A stretch of DNA of 64,000 bases from Pseudonocardia alni (GCF_002813375.1 NZ_PHUJ01000003.1:4774001-4838000), one strand, 5' to 3'. Shown: positions 7,524 to 16,598, counted from the first letter of the stretch. Notes: generated by a model not told the origin, from the sequence alone. Numbers and translations are program-made.

Positions 7524-8723
7524 TCACCCCGGATCCACCGAGCTGCGGAGCCGGAGCGCGGCCCCGGCGGCGCCCACGACCGACATCACCACGACCACAC
7601 CGCACAGGACCGACGCCACCGGCGCCAGGCCCCACACGTCGACCGCCGCCCCCGCCAGCAGGCTCGCCACGGCGGCCGCGAGGTAGCAGTACAGGTAGAC
7701 CGCGGCGAGGGTGCCGGCGCGCGTGCCCTCCGGGCTCCGGTCGAGCAGGACCCGGATCGCGCCGGCGAACGCGACGCCGAACCCGGCCCCGGCCGCGACC
7801 GCGGAGGCGAGGTAGGCGGCGAAGCTCCCGAGGGTGATCGCGCCGACGAAGCCGGCGGTGCCGGCCGCCAGCACGACGGCCCCGCCGGTCAGTGCGCGTG
7901 CGGCGGGCAGCCGGGCGGCCACGAGCCCCGCCGCCGGTCCCGCGAGGTGGTAGACGGCGACGGCCAGGGCGCCGCTGAACAGGTCGTCGCGGCCCAGTAC
8001 GGAGGCCGCGAGCGACGGGGCCAGCGCCTGGGTGAACCCGCCGAGGACGTAGGTCGCCGCGACGACGACACACACCATCGGGAACAGCCGGCGCGCGGCG
8101 CGGGGTACCCGGACCTCCGGCCGCAGCGACCGCAGCGCCCCGGGCCGCCGGGCCGCGGTCTCCGGCAGCAGGGCGAGCGCCGCGGCGGCCACGACGAGCA
8201 GTCCCGCCGCGACGACGAAGGACCGGACGGGTGCACCGTCCGGCGCGAGCTGCACCGCGGCTCCGGAGGCGAGCGCGCCGAGCGCGATGCCGCCCGGCGG
8301 CGCGCCGCTCGTGATCGCCCCGGCCAGCCCGGGACGCGCCGGAGGCGCCAGGTCGACGACGTAGCCGCCGAGCGCGGCCAGCGCGAGCCCCACCGACACC
8401 CCCTGGACCGCCCGCCCGATGATCAACGGTGCGGACGAGTCGACGGTGGCGAGGACCAGGCACGCCACCGCGCCGACGATCAGCGCGGGCACCGCCACCC
8501 GGCGCCGGCCCACGTGGTCGGACAGGCTGCCGCAGCACAGCAGGGCGACCAGCAGCGGCACGACGTAGACGGCGAACGCGCCGGTGAGCGCGACCGTCGA
8601 GATGCCGTAGGACCGCTGGTAGACGACGTAGAGCGGTGCCGGCACCCCGGCCGCGGCGCAGACCACCACGAAGGACACCGATGCCGTCGCGAAGGCCGGC
8701 GGGAACGATCGGGACCGGAACAC
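7524..8723 (-). CDS. MFS transporter
   Basis: A 399-residue major facilitator with about twelve hydrophobic helices. The loop between helices 2 and 3 carries the family A-motif variant GSLSDHVGRRRV, and RAVQGVSVGLALAALGGYVVD resembles the motif in helix 4 of drug exporters. The start chosen is GTG 8723 (FRSRSFPPAFATA); the frame is open much further upstream, but those residues look like non-coding translation. Substrate cannot be predicted. It converges on the DivIVA-like gene and stands alone in its transcription unit. Confidence 0.8.
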   Translation of the reverse strand: MFRSRSFPPAFATASVSFVVVCAAAGVPAPLYVVYQRSYGISTVALTGAFAVYVVPLLVALLCCGSLSDHVGRRRVAVPALIVGAVACLVLATVDSSAPLIIGRAVQGVSVGLALAALGGYVVDLAPPARPGLAGAITSGAPPGGIALGALASGAAVQLAPDGAPVRSFVVAAGLLVVAAAALALLPETAARRPGALRSLRPEVRVPRAARRLFPMVCVVVAATYVLGGFTQALAPSLAASVLGRDDLFSGALAVAVYHLAGPAAGLVAARLPAARALTGGAVVLAAGTAGFVGAITLGSFAAYLASAVAAGAGFGVAFAGAIRVLLDRSPEGTRAGTLAAVYLYCYLAAAVASLLAGAAVDVWGLAPVASVLCGVVVVMSVVGAAGAALRLRSSVDPG

Positions 8724-8914
8724 CGGTCTCAGGTCGCCGGGACGACGGACAGCAGAGCAGCGAAGATCACCGTCCGAGACTAGGCGCTCCGCAACGATGT
8801 CCAGGAGCACAGGGGCGTCGGCACACCGTCCGACGACCGGCCCCCGCAGCGCGACGCCGGCCGGCCCCGTCCCCGACGTCCACCGCCGCCGGCGCCGACC
8901 GGGCCGCTGCGTCC

Positions 8915-9412
8915 TCAGCCCTGCTGCGCCGCCCACTCCTCGACCCGGCGCCCGCTCTCCTCCGGCGACAGGTCCTCCACCCGGGTCATCACCGCCCACC
9001 GCACCCCGTACGGGTCGACGACCGAGCCGAACCGGTCCCCGGACACGAACGTCGAGACCGGCTCGCGCACCGTCGACCCGGCCTCCGCCAGCGTCGCGAC
9101 GGCCGCGTCCACGTCGGGTACGTACACCGCGAGCGACAGCGACACCGGGTGGTCGCCCGCCGGGGCGGCGACGAGGCCGTGGTCGGGCATCGCGTCGGAG
9201 ACGGTGAACCGGCCGGCCGCCAGCTCCAGCTCGGCGTGCCCGACCATCCCGCCCATCTCGGTGACCGAGAGCACCCGGGCCCCGAAGGCGGCGCAGTAGA
9301 GTTCGATCGCCGCGCGGGCGGGCGATGCCACCAGGTGCGGGGTGAGCGAGGTGACCCCGTGCGGACGGCCGTCGGTGGTGTGGGCGCCGGTGACGCTGCT
9401 CGTGAGCTCCAT
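8915..9412 (-). CDS. VOC-family (glyoxalase/PhnB-like) protein
   Basis: A 165-residue protein with the paired beta-alpha-beta-beta-beta modules of the vicinal oxygen chelate fold. Signature segments are TPHLVASPARAAIELYCAAFGARV, GHAELEL, and near the end DRFGSVVDPYGVRWAVMTR, typical of PhnB-like members. A short C-terminal extension (EESGRRVEEWAAQQ) follows. Reaction unknown; metal ligands cannot be assigned confidently. It is transcribed divergently from an AraC-family regulator 62 bases away, which probably controls it. Confidence 0.78.
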   Translation of the reverse strand: MELTSSVTGAHTTDGRPHGVTSLTPHLVASPARAAIELYCAAFGARVLSVTEMGGMVGHAELELAAGRFTVSDAMPDHGLVAAPAGDHPVSLSLAVYVPDVDAAVATLAEAGSTVREPVSTFVSGDRFGSVVDPYGVRWAVMTRVEDLSPEESGRRVEEWAAQQG

Positions 9413-9474
9413 ACGACGACTCTCCCCGCCCCGCGACGGCGCGGATTGAACATTGCCGACAGGGGGGTTGGTCG

Positions 9475-10242
9475 ATGACCGTCGAGTCGCGCGGACACCT
9501 GAACCCGGGTGCCCCCGAGGTCACGCTCGACCGGGCGCCCATCGGGCTCGACGACCTCGTCCGGTGGGTGTGGACCGCCCGCTGGGACCTCCCGCCGGGG
9601 CGCACGGTGCGCCAGCGGGTGCTGCAGTACCCGGCGTTCAACCTCGTCACCGACCCGGTCACCGCGACGCTGCACGGGCCGCGCACCGGCGTCGACGTCC
9701 GGGAGCTGGCCGGGCGGTCCTGGGTCGTCGGCGTCCTGCTGCGGCCCGGCGCGACCCCGCTGTTCACGGCCACCGCACCCGCCGCGCTGCGCGGGACCGC
9801 CGAAAAGGTCCGCGGCGCGCCGGTGGCGGAGCTCACCGCGGCCGTGGCGGCCGGCGACCCGGCCGCGACGGTGCGGGACTGGCTCGCCCCGCTGGCGGAC
9901 CGGGTCACCGACGCCGGACGCCTGGTCAACCGGGCCTGCGCGTTGGCCGAGTCCCGCGCCGACGTCCTGCGCGCCGACCAGCTCGCCGAGCTCGTCGGTG
10001 TCGCACCGCGGACCCTGGAACGCCTGGTCCGCGGCCACATCGGACTGACCCCGCTGTGGCTGATCGAGTGCCGTCGCCTGCAGCACGCCGCCGCGGTACT
10101 CCGGACCGACCCGGGCACCGCACTGGCCGGGCTGGCCGCCGATCTCGGCTACGCCGACCAGGCCCACTTCACCCGTCGCTACCGGGCGGTGCTCGGCGAG
10201 ACGCCCGGCGCGACCCGGCAGGCGGCCCGCGCGGCCGGGTGA
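9475..10242 (+). CDS. AraC-family transcriptional regulator
   Basis: A 255-residue regulator. The first 140 residues form an effector-type domain (LQYPAFNLVTDPVTATLHGPRT...) similar to those fused to AraC helix-turn-helix units. The C-terminal 95 residues hold two helix-turn-helices, including LAELVGVAPRTLERLVRGHIGLTPLWLIECRR (split here: the first helix ends at ERLVR) and LAADLGYADQAHFTRRYR. AGGGGG about nine bases before ATG 9475 is the ribosome binding site. Divergent arrangement with the VOC gene suggests autoregulation and control of that neighbour. Ligand unknown. Confidence 0.82.
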   Translation: MTVESRGHLNPGAPEVTLDRAPIGLDDLVRWVWTARWDLPPGRTVRQRVLQYPAFNLVTDPVTATLHGPRTGVDVRELAGRSWVVGVLLRPGATPLFTATAPAALRGTAEKVRGAPVAELTAAVAAGDPAATVRDWLAPLADRVTDAGRLVNRACALAESRADVLRADQLAELVGVAPRTLERLVRGHIGLTPLWLIECRRLQHAAAVLRTDPGTALAGLAADLGYADQAHFTRRYRAVLGETPGATRQAARAAG

Positions 10243-10334
10243 TCACGGGTACTGCTGCGACGCAAGGTGCTTCACCACGCGCAGTTGCTGTGGTCGGATA
10301 CGCCGGACGCAGGAATCCAGGTCACCCGCCGTAC

Positions 10335-10340
10335 TACCCT
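10335..10340 (+). promoter_or_regulatory. Putative -10 element, MinD-like gene
   Basis: TACCCT (within TACTACCCT) ends seven bases before ATG 10348, the spacing expected for a leaderless transcript. No ribosome binding site precedes that ATG. Confidence 0.45.
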
Positions 10341-10347
10341 CCCGCGC

Positions 10348-11427
10348 ATGGCACGCCGGCCCGAACCCGACCCGACGACCTGGTGGGCACGCTACGGGCA
10401 CCGGCTGGAAGGACCCCCTGTGACGAACCCGGCGCAGCCCCCGGCTCCCGAGGTCCCGCGTCCCGAGCTCCCACGTTCCGAGGCCCCGCGCGGGAACCCC
10501 GGGGCGGCCGCGGCGGACCTGCGTGAGGACACCATGCTGCGCGCGCGGCCCGACCGGCCGCGCACCGGCTGGCGGCGCGCGCTCTACGACGTCACCGGCG
10601 GCCGTGTGAACCCCGGCCCGAGCGACGCCGAGGAGCTCCGCTCCGGGCTGCTGGCCCGGGTCCGCGCGCCGCTGGCCGGGGCGCACCGGGTGGCGGTCAT
10701 GTCGGTCAAGGGCGGCGTCGGCAAGACCACGGTCGCGGCCTGCCTCGGACAGGCGCTGGCCGAGCACCGCGGGGACCGGGCCGTCGTCCTCGACGCCAAC
10801 CCCGACGCCGGCACGCTCGCCGACCGCCTCACCGGCGACTCCCGGATCACCGTCCGCGAGCTGCTGAACGATCTGGACTCGGTCGGCACCTGGACCGACG
10901 TGTCCCGCTACACGAGCCTCGCCGGGCGCCTGCAGGTCCTGGCCTCGGAGCAGGACCCCGCCTCGGGCGAGGCGTTCTCCCGCGACGAGTACGAGCGCGT
11001 GGTCGACCTCCTGGGCCGCTTCTTCAACATCATCATCACCGATTCCGGCACCGGGATGGTGCACTCCACGATGCAGGGCACCCTCGCGCGCGCCGACTCG
11101 GTCGTCGTGGTCGGGGCCCCGACCGTCGACGGCGCGGGCCGGGCCAGCAAGACGCTGGACTGGCTGGTCGCGCACGGCCACGGCGACCTCGTCCGCGACG
11201 CGGTGGTCGTGCTGTCCTGCGACCGGCGCAGCGCCGAGGTCGACGCCGCGCGGATCCGCGAGCACTTCGCCCAGCGGGTGCGCGGCGTCGTCGAGGTCCC
11301 GCACGACCCGCACCTGGCCACCGGCGGCCGGGTCGACCCGGCCCGGCTCCGCCCGGCGACCGCGGACGCGTTCCTGGAGCTGGGCGCCCTGGTCGCCGAC
11401 GCGTTCGACGTGCGACGACGCGACTGA
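10348..11427 (+). CDS. MinD/ParA-like ATPase of the type VII secretion (EspI-like) kind
   Basis: A 359-residue protein with a Pro-rich, probably disordered N-terminal third (to about residue 95), then a deviant Walker A P-loop SVKGGVGKTT near residue 115. It also has VLDANPDAGTLADRL, a FFNIIITDSGTGMVHST Walker B region, and a VVVGAPTVDGAGRASKTLDWL segment seen in MinD-like ATPases of ESX loci. Such proteins are cytoplasmic; EspI modulates ESX-1 secretion in mycobacteria. No other ESX component is nearby, so this copy is an orphan. A second start at GTG 10420 has a good AAGGA site; ATG 10348 suits a leaderless message. Confidence 0.75.
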   Translation: MARRPEPDPTTWWARYGHRLEGPPVTNPAQPPAPEVPRPELPRSEAPRGNPGAAAADLREDTMLRARPDRPRTGWRRALYDVTGGRVNPGPSDAEELRSGLLARVRAPLAGAHRVAVMSVKGGVGKTTVAACLGQALAEHRGDRAVVLDANPDAGTLADRLTGDSRITVRELLNDLDSVGTWTDVSRYTSLAGRLQVLASEQDPASGEAFSRDEYERVVDLLGRFFNIIITDSGTGMVHSTMQGTLARADSVVVVGAPTVDGAGRASKTLDWLVAHGHGDLVRDAVVVLSCDRRSAEVDAARIREHFAQRVRGVVEVPHDPHLATGGRVDPARLRPATADAFLELGALVADAFDVRRRD

Positions 11428-11453
11428 ACGGGCCGCGTACGCTGGTCCGTGAG

Positions 11454-12029
11454 ATGAACACCGCGCGCAGCCAGAACCGTCCCGACGACAACCCCTGGGT
11501 CCTCTCCACCCGTGAGCTGGCCCGCCGCCCCGGTAACCAGCGCACCGTGGCCCGTACGGTCCCCGCGCCGTCGGGCGACGCCGAGATCGGCCTGACCGGG
11601 GTGATCACCGTCCCCGGCGGGTCCGACGTCGAGCTCGACGTGTCCCTGGAGTCGGTGACCGAGGGCGTCTACGTCTCCGGCACGGCCGATGCCCGGCTGG
11701 CGGGGGAGTGCTCGCGCTGCCTGGAGCCGATCGGTGAGGACGTGCAGGTCCGGATCGGCGAGCTGTTCGCCTACCCGGACTCGGTCACCGAGGAGACCAC
11801 CGACGCCGACGAGATCCCGCGCCTGGTCGACGAGCGCATCGACCTCACCCAGACCGTGCGCGACGCGATCGTCACCGAGCTCCCGATGGCGCCCCTGTGC
11901 CGCGAGGACTGCCCCGGTCTGTGCGTCGAGTGCGGCGAGAGGTGGGCCGATCTCCCGTCGGATCACGGGCATGAGACACTGGATCCTCGTTGGGCGGCGC
12001 TCCGTGAGCGTCTGCCCTCCACCGACTGA
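11454..12029 (+). CDS. DUF177 / YceD-family protein
   Basis: A 191-residue member of the YceD family that precedes rpmF in most bacteria. The core is VYVSGTADARLAGECSRCLEP (split: the first Cys pair is ECSRC). Four further cysteines appear near the C terminus in CREDCPGLCVECG, probably a zinc-binding ribbon. The family is linked to large-subunit rRNA metabolism and is often co-transcribed with L32. TACGCT at 11438-11443 is a possible -10 element ten bases before the ATG. The order with rpmF, rnc and mutM is the standard actinobacterial one. Confidence 0.88.
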   Translation: MNTARSQNRPDDNPWVLSTRELARRPGNQRTVARTVPAPSGDAEIGLTGVITVPGGSDVELDVSLESVTEGVYVSGTADARLAGECSRCLEPIGEDVQVRIGELFAYPDSVTEETTDADEIPRLVDERIDLTQTVRDAIVTELPMAPLCREDCPGLCVECGERWADLPSDHGHETLDPRWAALRERLPSTD

Positions 12030-12099
12030 GCGGCGGCTCCACGTGAGCCCGCTCCCCGGTGGGCAGACCTGATCGTTCGAAGTACCGAGGAGTGTCATC

Positions 12100-12282
12100 A
12101 TGGCCGTTCCCAAGCGCCGGATGTCGCGGTCGAACACGCGTGCGCGCCGGTCGCAGTGGAAGGCCACTGCGCCGACCCTGGTCGCCTGCTCGAACCGCGC
12201 CTGCCGTGAGCCGAAGCTGCAGCACATCGCCTGCCCGACCTGTGGGCAGTACGACGGCCGTCAGGTCACCAGCCCGGCCTGA
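12100..12282 (+). CDS. rpmF: 50S ribosomal protein L32
   Basis: A 60-residue basic ribosomal protein starting MAVPKRRMSRSNTRARRSQWK, the invariant L32 N terminus (split here at MAVPKRRMSRSN). It keeps a zinc ribbon, but the first pair is spaced C-x4-C (CSNRAC) instead of the usual C-x2-C; the second pair is CPTC. A GAGG site at 12088-12092 lies ahead of the ATG. It is probably co-transcribed with the DUF177 gene and rnc. Confidence 0.95.
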   Translation: MAVPKRRMSRSNTRARRSQWKATAPTLVACSNRACREPKLQHIACPTCGQYDGRQVTSPA

Positions 12283-12290
12283 TCGCAGCA

Positions 12291-13040
12291 GTGGGCGACA
12301 AGAGCGTGACCGGTCCGGTGACGGACCGGTCACCTCTGCTGTCCGCACTCGGTGTGGACCTGGACGAGGCGCTGCTCACGCTGGCGCTCACCCACCGGTC
12401 CTACGCCTACGAGCACGGCGGTCTGCCGACCAACGAGCGCCTGGAGTTCCTGGGCGACTCGGTGCTGTCGATCGTGATCACCGAGCGGCTCTACCGGGAC
12501 CACCCGGACCTGCCCGAGGGGCAGCTGGCGAAGCTGCGCGCGAGCGTGGTCAACATGCACGCGCTCGCCACCGTCGCGGTGGCGCTGCCGACGCCGGACG
12601 ACGGGCCGCACGGCCTCGGCGCGTACCTGTACCTGGGGCGCGGTGAGGAGCTGACCGGTGGCCGGTCGAAGGCCAGCATTCTGGCCGACGCCACCGAGGC
12701 GCTGCTCGGCGCGGTGTATCTCGCGCACGGCCTCGAGCCGTCCCGCGAGCTGATCCACCGGCTGTTCGCGGACCTGCTGCACAGTGCCCCGCTGCTCGGT
12801 GCGGGCCTGGACTGGAAGACCAGCCTGCAGGAGCTCACCGCCGCCGGCGGGCACGGCGTGCCCGAGTACCGGATCGACGAGGAGGGCCCGGACCACCTGA
12901 AGGTGTTCACCGCGACGGCCGTCGTCGGGGGTCGCGACCTCGGCAGCGGTGAGGGGCGCACCAAGAAGGAGGCCGAGCAGAAGGCGGCCGAGATCGCCTG
13001 GCACGCGCTGTCCGACGAGAGTGCCGGCTCCGGGCGGTAG
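12291..13040 (+). CDS. rnc: Ribonuclease III
   Basis: A 249-residue double-strand RNA endonuclease for rRNA maturation and mRNA decay. The catalytic signature NERLEFLGDSVL is near residue 45. A second acidic metal site lies in SKASILADATEALLGAVYL. A C-terminal double-strand RNA-binding domain (about 165-240) ends GEGRTKKEAEQKAAEIAW. It starts at GTG 12291, only eight bases after the rpmF stop, so it belongs to the rpmF operon. Full length for the family. Confidence 0.95.
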   Translation: MGDKSVTGPVTDRSPLLSALGVDLDEALLTLALTHRSYAYEHGGLPTNERLEFLGDSVLSIVITERLYRDHPDLPEGQLAKLRASVVNMHALATVAVALPTPDDGPHGLGAYLYLGRGEELTGGRSKASILADATEALLGAVYLAHGLEPSRELIHRLFADLLHSAPLLGAGLDWKTSLQELTAAGGHGVPEYRIDEEGPDHLKVFTATAVVGGRDLGSGEGRTKKEAEQKAAEIAWHALSDESAGSGR

Positions 13041-13046
13041 CCGTCG

Positions 13047-13925
13047 ATGCCGGAACTGCCCGAGGTCGAGGTCGTCCGCCGCGGCCTCGCCGACCACGTG
13101 CTGGACCGGCGGATCGCCCGCGTCGAGGTGCTGCATCCGCGCGCGGTACGCCGGCATCCGACCGGCGCGGACGACTTCACCGGCCGGCTGACCGGTCGCA
13201 CGCTGTCCGCGGCGGCGCGGCGCGGCAAGTACCTCTGGCTGGAGCTGGACACCGCGGGCCCCGGCGACGACGCACTGCTCGCGCACCTGGGGATGTCCGG
13301 GCAGATGCTCGTGGAGCCCCCGGACGCGCCCGACGAGAAGCACCTGCGGGTCCGTGTCCGGTTCGACGACGACGGCCCCGAGCTCCGCTTCGTCGACCAG
13401 CGCACCTTCGGCGGGCTGTCGGTGCACCCGCTCGCCGCGGCCGCGGGCGGCGGCCTGGTGCCCGAGCCGGTCGCGCACATCGCGCGCGACCCGATGGACC
13501 CGGCGTTCTCGGCCGACGACGCCGTCGCGGCGCTGCGTCGCCGTCGCACCGAGGTCAAGCGGGCGCTTCTCGACCAGACCGTCGTCTCCGGGATCGGCAA
13601 CATCTACGCCGACGAGGCGCTCTGGCGGGCCCGGCTCCACGGCACCCGGCCCACCGGGAAACTCACCCGGGCCCAGGGTCACGCCGTCCTCGACGCCGCG
13701 ACGACCGTCATGCACGAGGCGCTCGCCCAGGGCGGGACCTCCTTCGACGCGCTGTACGTCAACGTCAACGGCGCCTCGGGCTACTTCGACCGCTCCCTGA
13801 ACGTCTACGGCCAGGCGGACCGGGCGTGCCGTCGCTGCGGCACCCCGATCCGCCGGGACGCGTTCATGAACCGCTCGTCGTTCACCTGCCCGCGGTGCCA
13901 GCCGGCGCCGCGGCCGCGTCGCTGA
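13047..13925 (+). CDS. mutM: Formamidopyrimidine-DNA glycosylase
   Basis: A 292-residue base-excision repair enzyme that removes 8-oxoguanine and formamidopyrimidines. The catalytic N terminus is PELPEVE, with Pro as nucleophile after Met removal and Glu3 as acid. The conserved lysine is in RRGKYLWLEL (about residue 60). A helix-two-turn-helix is in the middle and a C-terminal zinc finger reads CRRCG...CPRC. It follows rnc by six bases in the same operon. In mycobacteria fpg is soon followed by the acylphosphatase and smc; here a 12-kb block intervenes. Confidence 0.95.
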   Translation: MPELPEVEVVRRGLADHVLDRRIARVEVLHPRAVRRHPTGADDFTGRLTGRTLSAAARRGKYLWLELDTAGPGDDALLAHLGMSGQMLVEPPDAPDEKHLRVRVRFDDDGPELRFVDQRTFGGLSVHPLAAAAGGGLVPEPVAHIARDPMDPAFSADDAVAALRRRRTEVKRALLDQTVVSGIGNIYADEALWRARLHGTRPTGKLTRAQGHAVLDAATTVMHEALAQGGTSFDALYVNVNGASGYFDRSLNVYGQADRACRRCGTPIRRDAFMNRSSFTCPRCQPAPRPRR

Positions 13926-13937
13926 GCGACGCGGGGG

Positions 13938-15272
13938 TCAGGAGCAGTCGCGGCGCAGCAGGTCCTCCGGGGTGTCGCGGCGCAGCAGCGCCAGCGACGC
14001 CCCCGCGGCGACGGCGACCACCGGCGGGCGCGGGACCTGGTTGTAGGTCGAGGCCATCGACGCGTGGTACGCGCCGGACACCGGCACCGCCAGCAGGTCC
14101 CCGGGCGCGACGTCGGCGGGCAGCCGGACGCCGTCGGCGATCACGTCGGAGGACTCGCAGTGCCGCCCCGCCACGCGGACCGTCTCCAGCGGCGCCCGGG
14201 TGGCGCGCCCGACGAGCCGGACCGGGTAGCGGGCGCCGTAGAGGGCGGGGCGCGGGTCGTCGCTCATGCCGCCGTCGACCAGCACGGTGGTGCGGCCGTC
14301 GCCGCAGCGCTGCACCGCGCCGACCCGGTAGAGCGTCACCCCGGCCCGGGCGACGACCGCGCGCCCCGGCTCGACCAGCAGCCGCGGCTCGTCGATCCCA
14401 TGCGCCGCACAGGCCCGGGCCAGGGTGCCCCGCACGGCCCGGCCGAAGAGCGCCGGGTCCAGGCAGGGCTCGCCCTCGGCGTAGCCGACCGCGTGCCCGC
14501 CGCCCAGGTCCAGCTCGGCGACGCTGATCCCGTACCGCGCACGCAGCGCCGCGATCACACCCACCATCCGGACCGCGGCCCGCTCGTAGCGCGACACCGA
14601 CGGCACCTGCGAGCCGAGGTGGCAGTGCAGCCCGGCCAGCTCCAGCTCGGGGCGGGCCAGCACCCGTCCGGCGACCTCGCACGCCTCGGCGGGCGGCATC
14701 CCGAACCACGACGACGCGGTGCCGGTCGTGAGCCCCGGGTGGGTGCCGGCGTCGACGTCCGGGCTGATCCGCAGCAGCACCTTCTGCCGGTGCGGCGCGA
14801 GCGCGGCGATCCGGTCGACCTCCGCCGCAGAGTCCAGCACGATCCGCCCGACGCCCGCGGCGAACGCCGCCTTGAGATCCTCGTCGGTCTTGACGGTGCC
14901 GTGCAGCACGATCCGGTCGCCGGGCAGCCCCGCGGCCGCGGCCACCGCGACCTCGCCGCCGGAGCAGGCGTCGACCGAGCAGCCCTCGTCGGCGACCAGG
15001 CGGGCCATCCCGCGGCAGAGGAACGCCTTGCCGGCGTAGACGATCTCGGCGTCGGGCAGCGCGGCCCGGTAGGCGCGGCAGCGGGCCCGGACGTCGGCGG
15101 TGTCGAGCACCTGCACCGGGGTGCCGAAGTGGGCGGCGAGCCCGGCGAGGTCGACCCCGCCGATCTGCAGGGCGCCGTCGGAGGTCGCGCGGGTCGTGAC
15201 CGGCCACAGGCCCGGCTCGAGGCGGGCGGCCAGCGTCGGGCGGAGGGAGGGGAGCAGGTCGGCGAGGGTCAC
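13938..15272 (-). CDS. Diaminopimelate decarboxylase-like PLP enzyme
   Basis: A 444-residue fold-III PLP decarboxylase. The PLP lysine is in YAGKAFL (about residue 81), with HCHLGSQ, LDLGGGHAVGY, LLVEPGRA and a catalytic cysteine loop GRHCESSD (about residue 372) all in family order. These are LysA features, the last step of lysine synthesis from meso-diaminopimelate. Differences from typical LysA, such as HGTVKT where HGNNKS is usual, leave room for a paralogue acting on another amino acid. The GTG start has AAGGAG about ten bases upstream. It stands alone, leftward, and its end converges on mutM 12 bases away. Confidence 0.8.
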   Translation of the reverse strand: MTLADLLPSLRPTLAARLEPGLWPVTTRATSDGALQIGGVDLAGLAAHFGTPVQVLDTADVRARCRAYRAALPDAEIVYAGKAFLCRGMARLVADEGCSVDACSGGEVAVAAAAGLPGDRIVLHGTVKTDEDLKAAFAAGVGRIVLDSAAEVDRIAALAPHRQKVLLRISPDVDAGTHPGLTTGTASSWFGMPPAEACEVAGRVLARPELELAGLHCHLGSQVPSVSRYERAAVRMVGVIAALRARYGISVAELDLGGGHAVGYAEGEPCLDPALFGRAVRGTLARACAAHGIDEPRLLVEPGRAVVARAGVTLYRVGAVQRCGDGRTTVLVDGGMSDDPRPALYGARYPVRLVGRATRAPLETVRVAGRHCESSDVIADGVRLPADVAPGDLLAVPVSGAYHASMASTYNQVPRPPVVAVAAGASLALLRRDTPEDLLRRDCS

Positions 15273-15507
15273 CGGGATGACTCCTTGGTGGCGGGCGCCC
15301 GGTGCGGGCGCCGTGCCCCTCCGTTGTCACCCCGCGGGCCCCTCCGTGCCCGCTCCCGCTACGCCGCCCTGACGGCGCCGGTGCCACCACTGGCGCCACC
15401 TTGACACGCACAGGGTCCGCTGGCCGTCGACGACGGTTGCTGCCGCTCCGCGGCCACCTCCGCCGTCCCGGCACCCGGGCCGTACCCGCGGGGTGTGCGC
15501 CCGGCCC

Positions 15508-16554
15508 TCAGAGCCAGTCGTTGCGCTTGAACGCCAGGTACAGCCCCAGACCGAGCAGCAGCATCAGCCCGATGGCCATCGGGTAGCCCAGCGCCCAGTG
15601 CAGCTCCGGCATCTCGTCGAAGTTCATGCCGTAGATGCCGGCGATCAGGGTCGGCGCGAACAGGATCGCCGCCCACGACGACACCCGCTTCATCTGCTCG
15701 TTCTGCGCGAAGCCCGCCTCGGTGAGCCGGGTCATCTCCTCGTTCTGCCGCTGCGCGACCAGGGTCGAGTTGACCGTCAGGATGTTGCCGAGCAGGTCGC
15801 GGAACCCCTCGACGCGCTCCCGCACCCGAGTGGCGTGGTCGATCACGTCGCGCATCGCCCGGCGCAGCTCCAGGTCCGGGGCGTCGCCGGACTTGGCGAA
15901 TCGGGCCCGCAGCTCGACGAAGATCTCCTGCAGCGGCTCGACGGCCCGCTGGAACGCGATGACCTGCCGGGTCAGCTGGTAGATGCGCCGTGACACGTTC
16001 GGGTCGCCGCGGAAGACCTGCACCTCGATCTCGTCGATGTCGTCCTGCAGACCGTCGAGGACGGGGAAGTAGTCGTCGACGACCCGGTCCAGCACCGCGT
16101 AGAGCACCGCCATCGGACCGTGCGAGAGCAGGTCCGGCTCGCCCTCCAGCCGGTCGCGGACCTCGCCGAGCTGCGGCTCGGCGGCGTGCCGGACGGTGAT
16201 GACGAAGTCCGGGCCGAGGAACAGGTGCACCTCGCCGATCTCGACGACCTCGTCGGAGTCGACGTAGCGGGCCGGGCGCAGCACCACGAACTCGGTGCTG
16301 CCGTAGCGCTCCAGCTTGGGGCGCTGGTGGGCGTTGACGGTGTCCTCGATCGCCAGCGCGTGTAGCCCGAACTCCGCCGCAACCTGGTGGATCTCGTCGA
16401 CGCCCGGCCGCAGCATGCCGATCCAGCAGAACGCGGGTGCGTCGCCGCCGCGGTCGGCACGGCAGCCCTGCAGCGCCTCGACCGCGCTGTCGACGGAGTC
16501 GGGCGCCGCCGCCCGCTTGCCGTCGACGTAGACCGCGTTGTCGATCACCGACAT
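15508..16554 (-). CDS. corA: CorA-family magnesium/cobalt transporter
   Basis: A 348-residue CorA. The long cytoplasmic N-terminal funnel domain is followed by a stalk helix and two C-terminal membrane helices. The family-defining GMN motif is in IAGIYGMNFDEMPELHWALG (split: YGMNF), right after the first helix, and the tail ends KRNDWL. ATG 16554 is preceded by GGGGAGG, a strong ribosome binding site; the frame runs 16 codons further upstream but those lack one. It mediates Mg2+ or Co2+ influx. It lies leftward between the decarboxylase and a small membrane protein. Confidence 0.92.
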   Translation of the reverse strand: MSVIDNAVYVDGKRAAAPDSVDSAVEALQGCRADRGGDAPAFCWIGMLRPGVDEIHQVAAEFGLHALAIEDTVNAHQRPKLERYGSTEFVVLRPARYVDSDEVVEIGEVHLFLGPDFVITVRHAAEPQLGEVRDRLEGEPDLLSHGPMAVLYAVLDRVVDDYFPVLDGLQDDIDEIEVQVFRGDPNVSRRIYQLTRQVIAFQRAVEPLQEIFVELRARFAKSGDAPDLELRRAMRDVIDHATRVRERVEGFRDLLGNILTVNSTLVAQRQNEEMTRLTEAGFAQNEQMKRVSSWAAILFAPTLIAGIYGMNFDEMPELHWALGYPMAIGLMLLLGLGLYLAFKRNDWL

Positions 16555-16598
16555 GCACAGACCTCCCCGCCGGGCCGGCCGGGCGGGTGCCCGGGCCG

